DNA of 64,000 nt, from NCBI GenBank assembly GCA_944322745.1, contig CALUPV010000003.1, positions 62,001 to 126,000 on the forward strand, read 5' to 3'. The DNA comes from Candidatus Gastranaerophilales bacterium (lineage in GTDB: Bacteria; Cyanobacteriota; Vampirovibrionia; Gastranaerophilales; Gastranaerophilaceae). Below, piece after piece: positions 44,785-53,464 of the stretch (positions within the stretch are counted from its first letter, which is position 1; each line of letters starts with the position of its first letter). The notes under the pieces were generated by a model. That model saw only the letters and a program-made list of their open reading frames with translations. It was not told the DNA's origin and searched no databases. The position numbers and the translations under genes are program-made.

Positions 44785-46089
44785 ATGAGAATTATTGACA
44801 TTATTGAAAAAAAGAAAAAAGGCGAAGTCTTAACTGAAGATGAAATTAAGTTTTTCATTAACGGTATAATGGATAATTCTATAGAAGATTATCAAACCAG
44901 TGCATTATTGATGGCTATTTATTTTCAGGGAATGAATATAGATGAGACAACTTTCCTTACAAAATATATGGTAGAATCAGGAGAAATTTTAGATTTATCA
45001 TCTATTTCTGATAATATTGTAGATAAACATTCAACTGGTGGTGTTGGAGATAAAATAACATTAATGTTTTTACCGTTAATGGCAGCCTCTGATTTATATA
45101 CTGCAAAATTATCAGGCAGAGGCTTAGGTCATACAGGCGGTACAATTGATAAACTTGAATCTATCCCCGGGTTTAGAACCGATTTATCCATTGATGAATT
45201 TAAATCAAAAGTTAAGGAACATAAAACTGCAATTGCAGCTCAAACTTTATCATTGGCACCTGCTGACGGTAAATTGTATGCGCTTCGTGATGTAACTTCT
45301 ACTGTTGATATCATTCCTTTGATTGCTTCTTCTGTTGTTTCTAAAAAAATAGCATCAGGTGCAAATCATATAATTTTGGATGTTAAATACGGTTCAGGCG
45401 CATTTTTAAAGACACCTGAAGAAGCTCAAAAACTTTCTGAAGTTATGGTTGAAGTCGGTAAAAGATTAAACAGAAACATATGTGCCGTAATAAGTTCTAT
45501 GAATCAGCCTTTAGGCAGAGCTATAGGTAATTCTGTGGAAATTCAAGAAGTTATTGAATTCTTGAAAGGTAATATGGAACCTGATTTAAAAGAAATTACA
45601 TTTACTTTGGCACAGACTGCATTTGAAAAAACAGGTAAATTTGCTTCTAAAGAAGAAGGATTTAAGTACTTGGAAAATCTTATTTTTTCAGGTGTTGCAC
45701 TTGAAAAATTTAAAGAGATTGTTGCTTCACAAAATGGTGATATTTCAATTTGTGATGATTATACAAAACTTCCTCAGGCATCTGTTAAGTATGAAGTTAA
45801 ATCTCTTAAAGATGGTTTTGTAAAAAATATTGATGCTCTGAAGGTGGCTAAAGCTTGTAAAAACTTAGGTGCAGGAAGAGAAAAGAAATCAGACTCTATT
45901 GATTATTCTGCAGGTATATATCTGACTCAAAAATATGGTGAACCTGTCTGCAAGGGCGAAACAATTGCTGTTTTATATACTAATAAAAAAGATGCAATTA
46001 AAGAGGCGGAAGCTTTAGTTCTTGATGCGTTTGAAATCTCTGACGAAGAACCTAAAGCTCAATCTTTGATATATAAAATAATTCACTAA
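44785..46089 (+). CDS. pdp: pyrimidine-nucleoside (thymidine) phosphorylase
   Basis: 434 residues. The signature DKHSTGGVGDKITLMFLPL is at about residues 80-100, preceded by the family start MRIIDIIEKKKKGEVLT. SGRGLGHTGGTIDKLESIPG and DVKYGSGAFLKT bind substrate and phosphate. The C-terminal domain (AGIYLTQKYGEPVCKGE) is normal. It cleaves pyrimidine nucleosides for salvage. Whether it is thymidine-specific (DeoA) or broad (Pdp) is not certain; the overall look and length favour Pdp. Confidence 0.92.
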   Translation: MRIIDIIEKKKKGEVLTEDEIKFFINGIMDNSIEDYQTSALLMAIYFQGMNIDETTFLTKYMVESGEILDLSSISDNIVDKHSTGGVGDKITLMFLPLMAASDLYTAKLSGRGLGHTGGTIDKLESIPGFRTDLSIDEFKSKVKEHKTAIAAQTLSLAPADGKLYALRDVTSTVDIIPLIASSVVSKKIASGANHIILDVKYGSGAFLKTPEEAQKLSEVMVEVGKRLNRNICAVISSMNQPLGRAIGNSVEIQEVIEFLKGNMEPDLKEITFTLAQTAFEKTGKFASKEEGFKYLENLIFSGVALEKFKEIVASQNGDISICDDYTKLPQASVKYEVKSLKDGFVKNIDALKVAKACKNLGAGREKKSDSIDYSAGIYLTQKYGEPVCKGETIAVLYTNKKDAIKEAEALVLDAFEISDEEPKAQSLIYKIIH

Positions 46090-46103
46090 ATAAAAATATA
46101 AAT

Positions 46104-47393
46104 TTAGCTTATTTTCCTGTTGAATTCTTCAATCAAGTTATCAGCAGGAACTCTTTTTAGTGCAATATATTCATAAACAGGTTCAATATATTTTTCTTCG
46201 TTTTTCTTATTTTCTCTTAAAGAATAATATGAAATATCGAAGAATTCTTTTATTAAATCAATTATGACAATATTCTTTAATTTTGATTGAATACCTTGAA
46301 TAGGTGAATCTTTTCTCAATTTCATAAAATCTTCATATTCATAATTTGATAAAATCTTATTTATTTCATCCATTGCATCGGAATTATACATAATACCTTT
46401 CCAAAAAGCAGGAATAGAAAGAGTCATAAGAGTATTTTGCGCATCATGATTTCTTATTTCAACGTAACTTTTTAATCTTACATCTGGGAAATATAAACTT
46501 ATATGATTTTGCCAATCTAGGATTGTTGCATTAAGTCCCATGTATCCATTTGACATAAAATCTCTAAATGTTTGCTGTGTTGCGAAACAATTATTTCCTC
46601 TTTGAATAAATATCATAGGAACATCAAGAAGAACTTCTGTATAATCAGCAAAAGAAAAATCTGTTTTTTTATCAAATAATTTAGCGCTTATATAACCGCA
46701 TCTGTCTTCATCAACATTCAGCCAAGAGTTTGCTCTGAATGATTTATATCCTGTAAGTTTTGATTTTCTTATTGGCGAATTAGCATATATACTGCTGATT
46801 ATAGGGCTCATTTTTAATGCAAGAGAAAGTTTTTTTACGGCATCTTTTTCACTTTTATAGTCAAAATTTGATTGTACCCCAGCTGTTTCTCTCATCATAA
46901 CAAATGGAGTTAAACCTTTTGTCGGAAGATATTTGGTCATATGTTCATACCGTTTTTTAGGTATGATTGTTATATCTTCATATGTTGAAACAGGTTGAAT
47001 TCCGCTATCTAAAACACAAGCTCCTATTTTATCTGCATAAGTTGCAAGATTTGTATAGAAATCTATTAGTTTTGAACTTATTTCTTCTAAATTTTCATAA
47101 GGAATAAGGCTTAATTCAATTTGGCTTCCGGGTTCAAGTGAAATTGTTCCGATATCACTTTTTAAGCCAAGTAAGTTATCATTTTCGTATATTCTTTGCC
47201 ATTTATTCTCATCAAAAAGTTCTAAGACTCTAACTATATCTTCATATTTAACAGCCTTAAAATTATTTTTGTATACAAGAAGTTTTTCAGATTCTACTCC
47301 TATTGTTTTCGTTGTTTTACATCCTGAGAAAAAGGTTTCAATCAGTTGATTTTTGTTCAAGATTATATTTGCAGAGTTATTTGTTAACAGCAT
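46104..47393 (-). CDS. gshA: glutamate-cysteine ligase (GCS2/plant-type)
   Basis: About 429 residues. GVESEKLLVY, GTISLEPGSQIELSL, MRETAGVQSNFDY, FRANSWLNVDEDRCGY and VEIRNHDAQ are blocks of the plant/alpha-proteobacterial-type glutamate-cysteine ligase (PF04107), which makes gamma-glutamylcysteine. The open frame extends to TTG 47423, but ATG 47393 has AAAGG four bases upstream and overlaps gshB by only 17 bases, so it is preferred. Together with gshB it gives a complete glutathione pathway. EgtA is an alternative for this family but does not fit the gshB neighbour. Confidence 0.88.
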   Translation of the reverse strand: MLLTNNSANIILNKNQLIETFFSGCKTTKTIGVESEKLLVYKNNFKAVKYEDIVRVLELFDENKWQRIYENDNLLGLKSDIGTISLEPGSQIELSLIPYENLEEISSKLIDFYTNLATYADKIGACVLDSGIQPVSTYEDITIIPKKRYEHMTKYLPTKGLTPFVMMRETAGVQSNFDYKSEKDAVKKLSLALKMSPIISSIYANSPIRKSKLTGYKSFRANSWLNVDEDRCGYISAKLFDKKTDFSFADYTEVLLDVPMIFIQRGNNCFATQQTFRDFMSNGYMGLNATILDWQNHISLYFPDVRLKSYVEIRNHDAQNTLMTLSIPAFWKGIMYNSDAMDEINKILSNYEYEDFMKLRKDSPIQGIQSKLKNIVIIDLIKEFFDISYYSLRENKKNEEKYIEPVYEYIALKRVPADNLIEEFNRKIS

Positions 47394-48369
47394 AGAGCCT
47401 TTCTTTTGAAAAATGCTTTTCAATTAATTTTTCTATACAAGTCATTATTTTATCTTCAAAGTGAATATTATAATGTTGATTTATCTCTCTGATAAAATAA
47501 CAAGGGCTTGTTACATTTATTTCTATTACTTTTTCATTTATAACATCGAGACCTACCAAATATAATCCTCTTTCGGATAATTCTTTTGCTATTGTCTGTG
47601 CTAATTTTATTTCCGTTGGAGATAACAAAGCATCTTTGAAATATCTGTCTGAATGTATTGAAAATTTAAAATTATGGTCTCCCGGGAGTTTTTGTATACA
47701 TTCTTCTAATACAGTTTCGCCTATTATTAATACTCTTTTATCTCCGAATTTTGCTTCCGGAAGATATTCTTGAAGCATAACCGGAGTTTTTCCGCTTTCA
47801 GTCATATTATTTATAATTGTAAGAAGATTTTTGTCATCTTTGTTTAAATAATAGACACCACTTCCAAAACATCTGTTTAATGGTTTTAGAATGGCTTCTT
47901 TGTTTTTTTCTACAAAATCTATAATTAATTCTGCCGAGCTTGTAACTATATTCCTTGGTACAAATTCATTGAAGTAATTAATATGGAATTTTTCGTTAAA
48001 GTTTTTTATTTCGGTTGGGTCATTTATTAAGAGCGTTTTTTCTTTATCTACATAGTCAAAAACATAACAAGCATTTATATAATTGATATCAACTGGAGGA
48101 TCAGGACGGAAAAATACAACATCAAAATCATTTATCAGTTGTTTTTGTTGTTCTTTATTGTAGAAAATATTTTCTTCTTTTAAGTAGGATTCTCTATTAA
48201 GTACATATGCTTGTGCATTTTCTATAAATAAATCACTTTTTATAGCTATTGATACTTTGTAATTTCTTTTTAAGAATTCTTTTATAAACCAAAAATTTGT
48301 TACTAAATCATTAAACTCAAAGTATTTTAATTCAACTTCATCTATGATAAAAAGAATTTTTTTTGACAT
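47377..48369 (-). CDS. gshB: glutathione synthetase
   Basis: A 330-residue ATP-grasp enzyme joining gamma-glutamylcysteine and glycine. The N-terminal domain (KKILFIIDEVELKY, FFRPDPPVDINYINACYV) is typical of bacterial GshB. ATP-grasp motifs are EAILKPLNRCFGSGVY, VMLQEYLPEAKFGDKRVLI and LVGLDVINEKVIEINVTSP. The usual NVTSPTG loop reads NVTSPCY here. It overlaps gshA by 17 bases. Confidence 0.9.
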   Translation of the reverse strand: MSKKILFIIDEVELKYFEFNDLVTNFWFIKEFLKRNYKVSIAIKSDLFIENAQAYVLNRESYLKEENIFYNKEQQKQLINDFDVVFFRPDPPVDINYINACYVFDYVDKEKTLLINDPTEIKNFNEKFHINYFNEFVPRNIVTSSAELIIDFVEKNKEAILKPLNRCFGSGVYYLNKDDKNLLTIINNMTESGKTPVMLQEYLPEAKFGDKRVLIIGETVLEECIQKLPGDHNFKFSIHSDRYFKDALLSPTEIKLAQTIAKELSERGLYLVGLDVINEKVIEINVTSPCYFIREINQHYNIHFEDKIMTCIEKLIEKHFSKERLYAVNK

Positions 48370-48454
48370 AATATGCCTCTTTCTCTATTTAAGGGTAGCA
48401 CTTAAATTGTTTTTTTCAAATACAAAAGAGTTAATTATGTTGTTTATTCTTAAT

Positions 48455-48480
48455 AAAAAAAAGGAAGCTTTAGCTTCCTT
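48455..48480 (-). terminator. rho-independent terminator after ompH copy 2
   Basis: AAGGAAGC (48461-48468) pairs with GCTTCCTT (48473-48480) around a TTTA loop. The A-run 48455-48462 gives the U-run on the minus strand. Confidence 0.85.
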
Positions 48481-48504
48481 TTTTAGAATAAAATTTTAAT
48501 AAAT

Positions 48505-48972
48505 TTATTTAACTTCTTTTGATATAGCATCAGTAATATCAGTACCGCCTGATAATACAACACCTTTAGCAAGAACCAAGTTATATCCGTTTGCTTGTGC
48601 ATTCTTATCAATTACACTTGATATATTTTTATCAATAGCAAGTAATTTTGTTTCGTAGTTTTTCGCAATAGCCTCTCTTTTTGCTTGGAATTCTTTATTA
48701 TATTTTTCTTCTAAAGTTTTCTTCTTTTTAGCATCTTTTTCTTTATCAAGATTTGTTTTTGCTGTTTCAATAAATTTAGCTAATTCTTGACCTTTTTTCT
48801 TTTGTTCGTCTTTCAAAGCTTTAACCTGAGAAGAAGATGCTACAACTTTTTGAACATCAACAACCGCTACTTTAAAATTTGAAGGTACATCAGATATTGC
48901 ATAGTTACCCGCAGCAAGACCAATCGCAAATGCTACTAAAGATACCGTTAAAAATTTTAGATTATTTTTCAT
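48505..48972 (-). CDS. OmpH/Skp-family periplasmic chaperone (copy 2)
   Basis: 155 residues. A signal or anchor segment (FLTVSLVAFAIGLAAGNYAI) is followed by FKVAVVDVQKVVASS, the usual OmpH opening strand, then a long Lys-rich coiled coil (about 50-115) and a C-terminal YNLVLAKGVVLSGGTDITDAI. The C-terminal signature is shared with copy 1 (VILDYGVVYAGGVDVTNDI), but the middle differs. It is flanked by its own terminator, with 65 bases between its start and mtnA. Confidence 0.9.
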   Translation of the reverse strand: MKNNLKFLTVSLVAFAIGLAAGNYAISDVPSNFKVAVVDVQKVVASSSQVKALKDEQKKKGQELAKFIETAKTNLDKEKDAKKKKTLEEKYNKEFQAKREAIAKNYETKLLAIDKNISSVIDKNAQANGYNLVLAKGVVLSGGTDITDAISKEVK

Positions 48973-49037
48973 TTTATACTCCTTTTAATGTGTAGATTAT
49001 AGCATTTTAAGTTGACTTTTTCAAATTATCCTTATGA

Positions 49038-50093
49038 CTAGCTCTTAAGGGCATTGTTTATAGATGTTTTAAAATCAGGCTTTAAAATTCCTTTTTCAGT
49101 AATAATACCAGTAATAAGTTCATTAGGAGTTACATCAAACCCCGGGTTTATTATATTTACATCTTTTGCACAAATCCAGTCGCCGTTTATATGAGTTACT
49201 TCTTCATTTGAACGTTCTTCAATAGGTATTTCTTTTCCTGATTTTATAGATATATCTATTGTTGATAATGGAGCTGCAATATAGAAAGGAATATTATGGT
49301 ATTTTGCTGCAATTGCAACAGTATATGTGCCTATTTTATTAGCAGTATCACCATTTGCGGCAATTCTGTCAGCTCCTACTACAACCATATCAATCATGCC
49401 TTTTGACATAAAATATGAACACATGCCATCAGTTATAAGTGTTGTAGGTATTCCGTCACTGGTAAGTTCCCAGGTTGTTAATCTAGCACCTTGTTGTCGT
49501 GGTCTTGTTTCATCAGCAAAAACCTTAATTGTAGGATCTTTTGCAAATGCACTTCTAATAACGCCTAAAGCAGTCCCATAACCTACGGTTGCTAGAGCAC
49601 CCGCATTACAGTGAGTTAATATTGTTGCACCTTTTGGAACTACTTGTGCTCCATAATCTCCCATTTTTTTATTTATTTCTATATCTTCATTTTCAAGTTT
49701 AATTCCGTTTTCAATTAAAGCTTTTGTTATTTCATCAATATTTCCTTGTGTTTTTGAGGCAAGTTCTATTTGTTGATTAACTCCCCACATTAAATTTACT
49801 GCCGTTGGTCTTGATGATTTTAAGTATTCGCCTCTTTCTTTTAGTTTTGAAAGAAATTCTGATTTGTCAGTTATTGATTTAGATAGTTCTATAGCGGCAA
49901 GTGAAACACCATGTACACCTGCTATTCCTATTGCAGGGGCACCTCGAACTATCATATCTTTAATTGCAAAGAACATTTCTTTATCTGTTTTTATGTCTAC
50001 TGTTTTATATTCTTTAGGTAAAACAGTTTGGTCTATCATTCTTGATACATTATCTACCCACTCGATAGTTTTAATCTTTGATTCAAAAGCCAT
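49038..50093 (-). CDS. mtnA: S-methyl-5-thioribose-1-phosphate isomerase
   Basis: About 351 residues. MIVRGAPAIGIAGVHG, ILTHCNAGALATVGYGTALG, DETRPRQQGARLTTWEL and VVGADRIAANGDTANKIGTY match MtnA, including the active-site Cys and Asp. It converts methylthioribose-1-phosphate to the ribulose form in methionine salvage. The frame opens at 50126, but ATG 50093, preceded by GAGG, avoids overlapping the upstream gene and starts MAFESKIKTIEW, the family's normal start. It is third in a ruvC-membrane protein-mtnA operon. Confidence 0.9.
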   Translation of the reverse strand: MAFESKIKTIEWVDNVSRMIDQTVLPKEYKTVDIKTDKEMFFAIKDMIVRGAPAIGIAGVHGVSLAAIELSKSITDKSEFLSKLKERGEYLKSSRPTAVNLMWGVNQQIELASKTQGNIDEITKALIENGIKLENEDIEINKKMGDYGAQVVPKGATILTHCNAGALATVGYGTALGVIRSAFAKDPTIKVFADETRPRQQGARLTTWELTSDGIPTTLITDGMCSYFMSKGMIDMVVVGADRIAANGDTANKIGTYTVAIAAKYHNIPFYIAAPLSTIDISIKSGKEIPIEERSNEEVTHINGDWICAKDVNIINPGFDVTPNELITGIITEKGILKPDFKTSINNALKS

Positions 50094-50094
50094 A

Positions 50095-50538
50095 TTATCC
50101 TCTGTTTCTAGGTTTAAAATATTCATAAAAATATGCTGTTAAAAAGCCTGAAAATGTATTCATTAATCCGCATAAGAGTGAAATTAGAATAACCATTGGA
50201 ATTAGAAATCCAAAATTTGTAAAAATAACTTTTATCCATAGAAAAGATTGTATTTTAAATATTAAATTTAAAATAAATGCTATAGGAAAATATATTACAG
50301 AAAAACCCAGAAATGCACTTATTCCTGATATTGCACCTATAACCATACATTTTTCTGTTTCAACGTTGCTTATTAAATTTAATTTTTTCAAGTATATTAT
50401 CATAAATGGTGAAACTAAAAACATTACAGCTAAAAAGGCTGTCCATATAAAAGCCGGAATTAATGGTATTACTCCAAGAATACCTCCTATTATAAATGAA
50501 CATATAAAAATAATTTTTAATAAAGCTTTGTTTATCAT
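50095..50538 (-). CDS. small four-helix membrane protein of unknown function
   Basis: 147 residues with about four hydrophobic helices (IIFICSFIIGGILGVIPLIPAF, AFLAVMFLVSPFMIIYL, MVIGAISGISAFLGFSVIYFP, MVILISLLCGLMNTFSGFL). Not recognised. Charged residues are few and sit in loops. It lies between ruvC (11 bases) and mtnA (1 base), so the three are likely cotranscribed, though no functional link is evident. Confidence 0.75.
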   Translation of the reverse strand: MINKALLKIIFICSFIIGGILGVIPLIPAFIWTAFLAVMFLVSPFMIIYLKKLNLISNVETEKCMVIGAISGISAFLGFSVIYFPIAFILNLIFKIQSFLWIKVIFTNFGFLIPMVILISLLCGLMNTFSGFLTAYFYEYFKPRNRG

Positions 50539-50549
50539 TATAGTTTTCC

Positions 50550-51023
50550 TTAATTTATGTTATTACGAGCAAAGCAAAGGGCAATCGCTATAGAGTCCAA
50601 GGTGTCATCCAGTTTTGGTAATTTTTTATATTCAATGCTCATTTGTACAATTTTTGCCACCTCATCTTTTGTTGCTCTTCCATATCCTGTTATTATTTGT
50701 TTTACTTCAATGGGTGTGTATTCTTGTATTTTAATTTTGTTTTTTTGTAAAACAGAAAGAATAACACCTCTTGCTTCAGCTACAGGGATTATTGTTTTTT
50801 GGTTTTTAAAATAAAACAATTTTTCTATGCTTGCAAAATCCGGTTGGAATTTTTGAATAATTGTTTGCAAGTCAGTTTCTATTTCTAACAGACGCTCCGC
50901 ATCAGTTTTATCTTTGTCTGTTTGTATAGAACCTGATGAAACTAAAATGTTTTTATCTTTTACAATATCTATTACCGAATAACCTACAATAGCAAGCCCC
51001 GGGTCAATTCCTAATATTCTCAT
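50550..51023 (-). CDS. ruvC: Holliday junction resolvase RuvC
   Basis: A 157-residue endonuclease. Acidic active-site residues are visible: D7 in ILGIDPGLAIVGYS, Glu in ASIEKLFYFKNQ, and the C-terminal Asp pair in LDDTLDSIAIALC. The loop VAEARGVIL is typical. It resolves Holliday junctions with RuvAB. Neither ruvA nor ruvB is in this window. Confidence 0.93.
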   Translation of the reverse strand: MRILGIDPGLAIVGYSVIDIVKDKNILVSSGSIQTDKDKTDAERLLEIETDLQTIIQKFQPDFASIEKLFYFKNQKTIIPVAEARGVILSVLQKNKIKIQEYTPIEVKQIITGYGRATKDEVAKIVQMSIEYKKLPKLDDTLDSIAIALCFARNNIN

Positions 51024-51219
51024 TCTTTAATTATATTTTAGATTTTTTATTAAAGATTAATAATTTAAATTTTCGTAATAAAAATATATAGTAATTAATT
51101 TATAAATGTGAATTTTGTAAAATTTTTTAATGCTCTTTCCTTTATTTAGGCAATTTGTGGCTTTTCTCTTTTTTTTAATAAATAATGGTATAGAAAAAGT
51201 AGATAAGGAGAAGTATATC

Positions 51220-51531
51220 GTGGATGTATCTCAGGTAAATTTAGGAACAAATGATTTACAAGTTAATCAAAATAAAGGTAATTATGCAAAAAACGGAGCT
51301 AAAATCGGTGCGGCTGTCGGTGCTGGTATTGCAACAAAAAATGTATTAACAAATAAACAATTTATAAAAGATATTTTCGAAAAAAGCTCAAAAACATTGG
51401 GAAAAAATGCATCAAAAGGTGGAGTAATTGCCGGTCTGGCTATTGGTATCGGAGCTTTAATGGCAGTCGGATCCGCAATTGGATTAGGTGTTGGCTCTAT
51501 TTGTAATAGTATTAAAAATAAAAAAGAATAA
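51220..51531 (+). CDS. small glycine-zipper membrane protein of unknown function
   Basis: About 103 residues from GTG 51220, chosen because AAGGAG (51205-51210) lies 9 bases upstream; the frame itself extends to 51130. The N-terminus (DVSQVNLGTNDLQVNQNKG) is polar. Two Gly/Ala hydrophobic stretches follow: GAKIGAAVGAGIATKN and GGVIAGLAIGIGALMAVGSA, with glycine-zipper spacing, ending in NSIKNKKE. Not recognised. The zipper segments resemble in composition those of the giant proteins at 9.6-17.2 kb. Confidence 0.6.
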   Translation: MDVSQVNLGTNDLQVNQNKGNYAKNGAKIGAAVGAGIATKNVLTNKQFIKDIFEKSSKTLGKNASKGGVIAGLAIGIGALMAVGSAIGLGVGSICNSIKNKKE

Positions 51532-51565
51532 TCTTCTGGGAAAATATATAGAATTGTTCAAAACC

Positions 51566-51595
51566 AAAAGACCGCAATTAATAATGCGGTCTTTT
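51566..51595. terminator. bidirectional terminator between the glycine-zipper gene and asnS
   Basis: AAAAGACCGCA (51566-51576) pairs with TGCGGTCTTTT (51585-51595), an 11-bp stem with A and T tracts at its base, between two converging genes. Confidence 0.85.
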
Positions 51596-51660
51596 CAAAT
51601 ATAAAAAATATAAAATTTATCTAAATAACTGAATAATTATAGAATGGTATAATTTAAAAA

Positions 51661-52947
51661 TTATGGTCTTATTCTATCCATTAATCTTGGGAAAGGAATA
51701 GTCTCACGTACATGATGAAGACCACATATCCAAGCTACAGTTCTTTCTATTCCCAAACCAAAACCTGCGTGAGGAACGCTTCCGTATTTTCTTAAATCCA
51801 AATACCAATCGAAAGTTTCAGGATTTAGATTTTGTTCCTTTATTTTAGCCATTAATTTATCAATATCTTCTTCTCTTTGACCGCCGCCAATAATTTCGCC
51901 GTAACCTTCAGGAGCAATCATATCAACACAAGCTGCTTTATCATTTTCTGCTTGTTTAAAGTAAAAAGCTTTAACGCTCATTGGATAGTGGTGAATCATA
52001 ACTGGTTTATCAAATTCTTCAGAAATAAGAGTTTCTTCGTCACCGCCAAAATCTTCTCCATATGGTGTGTCATTACCTTTTTTGTGAAGTATTTCAATAG
52101 CTTCATCATATGATATTCGCGGGAATGGGCGTTTAATTCTTTCAAGTTTAGAAATATCTCTTTCAAGAGTTTCTAAATCTTGACGGTTATTTTCAAGGAC
52201 TTTTGCGACAATATATTCAACAAATTCTTCAGCTAAATCCATATCGTCCCAAATATCAGCAAAAGCCATTTCCGGTTCTACCATCCAGAATTCTGTTAAG
52301 TGACGTCTGGTTTTTGATTTTTCAGCTCTGAATGTAGGACCAAAACAATAAGCTTTACCTACAGCCATAGCAGCAGCTTCCATATATAATTGTCCTGATT
52401 GACTTAAATATGCTTTTTGATCAAAATAATCGGTTTCAAATAATGTAGTAGAACCCTCACAAGCATTTGGTGTAAATATTGGCGCATCAACAAGTGTAAA
52501 TCCGTGTGAGTCAAAAAAGTCTCTTACGGATTTAATAATTGTATGTCGAATGTTTAATATTGCTTTTTGTTTTAAAGAACGAAGCCATAAATGGCGATGT
52601 TCCATAAGAAAATGGGGTCCATGTTCTTTCGGTGTAATAGGGTAATCGTTTGCAATACTTATAACTTTAACGTCAGTTGCATCAATTTCATAACCGATTT
52701 TTGAACGGTCATGTTTCTTTACTGTTCCCTTTACTTCGACAACACTTTCTTGTGAAATTTTGTCTGCAAGTTCAAAAACTTCATCAGATACATTGCCTTT
52801 AAAAACTACAGCCTGAATTTCAGCAGTTCCATCACGAAGCTGAAGAAAATGAAGTTTTCCGCTTGAACGTTTGTTATATAGCCAAGCTTGTAATACTACT
52901 TCTTTGTTTTCGTAATTTTTAATGTCTTCAATCCAAATTTTTTTCAT
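51661..52947 (-). CDS. asnS: asparaginyl-tRNA synthetase
   Basis: 428 residues, class IIb. An OB-fold anticodon domain ([25 protein letters not shown]) begins the protein. Motif 2 [21 protein letters not shown] and motif 3 [16 protein letters not shown] are present. PEMAF and the lack of an AspRS insertion, together with [13 protein letters not shown], favour AsnRS. It charges tRNA-Asn directly. Monocistronic, with a terminator downstream. Confidence 0.93.
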   Translation of the reverse strand: MKKIWIEDIKNYENKEVVLQAWLYNKRSSGKLHFLQLRDGTAEIQAVVFKGNVSDEVFELADKISQESVVEVKGTVKKHDRSKIGYEIDATDVKVISIANDYPITPKEHGPHFLMEHRHLWLRSLKQKAILNIRHTIIKSVRDFFDSHGFTLVDAPIFTPNACEGSTTLFETDYFDQKAYLSQSGQLYMEAAAMAVGKAYCFGPTFRAEKSKTRRHLTEFWMVEPEMAFADIWDDMDLAEEFVEYIVAKVLENNRQDLETLERDISKLERIKRPFPRISYDEAIEILHKKGNDTPYGEDFGGDEETLISEEFDKPVMIHHYPMSVKAFYFKQAENDKAACVDMIAPEGYGEIIGGGQREEDIDKLMAKIKEQNLNPETFDWYLDLRKYGSVPHAGFGLGIERTVAWICGLHHVRETIPFPRLMDRIRP

Positions 52948-53013
52948 AAAAAATTAACCCCATAAAATATCATGCGGGTTAATTTTAACATACTTTTTAA
53001 TGTATATAAATAA

Positions 53014-53247
53014 CTATAAATTATTTATTATTTTTTGAATTTCAGAATTTGTTTCTTCACATATTGTGCTGTTTAAAATTCTGTTAATAGAAGCCGCCGG
53101 TTCTTCTTCAATCTGAGTATTTTCAATCATTTGTTTATTGTTGACAGAATTGTTTTTAATATACTTTTGAATAGCTTCAATTGTTTCTTTTGTATCACCC
53201 AGTATATTTTTGTATATGTTGTTGATTTTGTTTACTTCTGCCATCAT
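53014..53247 (-). CDS. small helical protein of unknown function
   Basis: 77 residues, not recognised. It is Asn/Ile/Lys/Glu-rich with predicted helices (VNKINNIYKNILGDTKETIEAIQKYI and a C-terminal SEIQKIINNL). One Cys, no membrane segment. Two consecutive ATGs (53247 and 53244) follow GGAG; either could be used. Gene status rests on the good Shine-Dalgarno and open frame only. Confidence 0.5.
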   Translation of the reverse strand: MMAEVNKINNIYKNILGDTKETIEAIQKYIKNNSVNNKQMIENTQIEEEPAASINRILNSTICEETNSEIQKIINNL

Positions 53248-53464
53248 AACTCTCCTTTTTTATCTCATATGAAATCTAATTCGACATAAAAAAAATAAAC
53301 TTTAGTTATTTATTAAAAAAATAATTTTTCTTTACAAAAGATGAACTATATTTTTAACTTTTTAGAGCAAGTTCTTTAAAAAAAAATGTGTTTATGTAAA
53401 GATAAAAATGGCGTGAGCTAAGTATAAATTTAAATAATGTAGTGATAAATAAAGGAAAAAGAAA

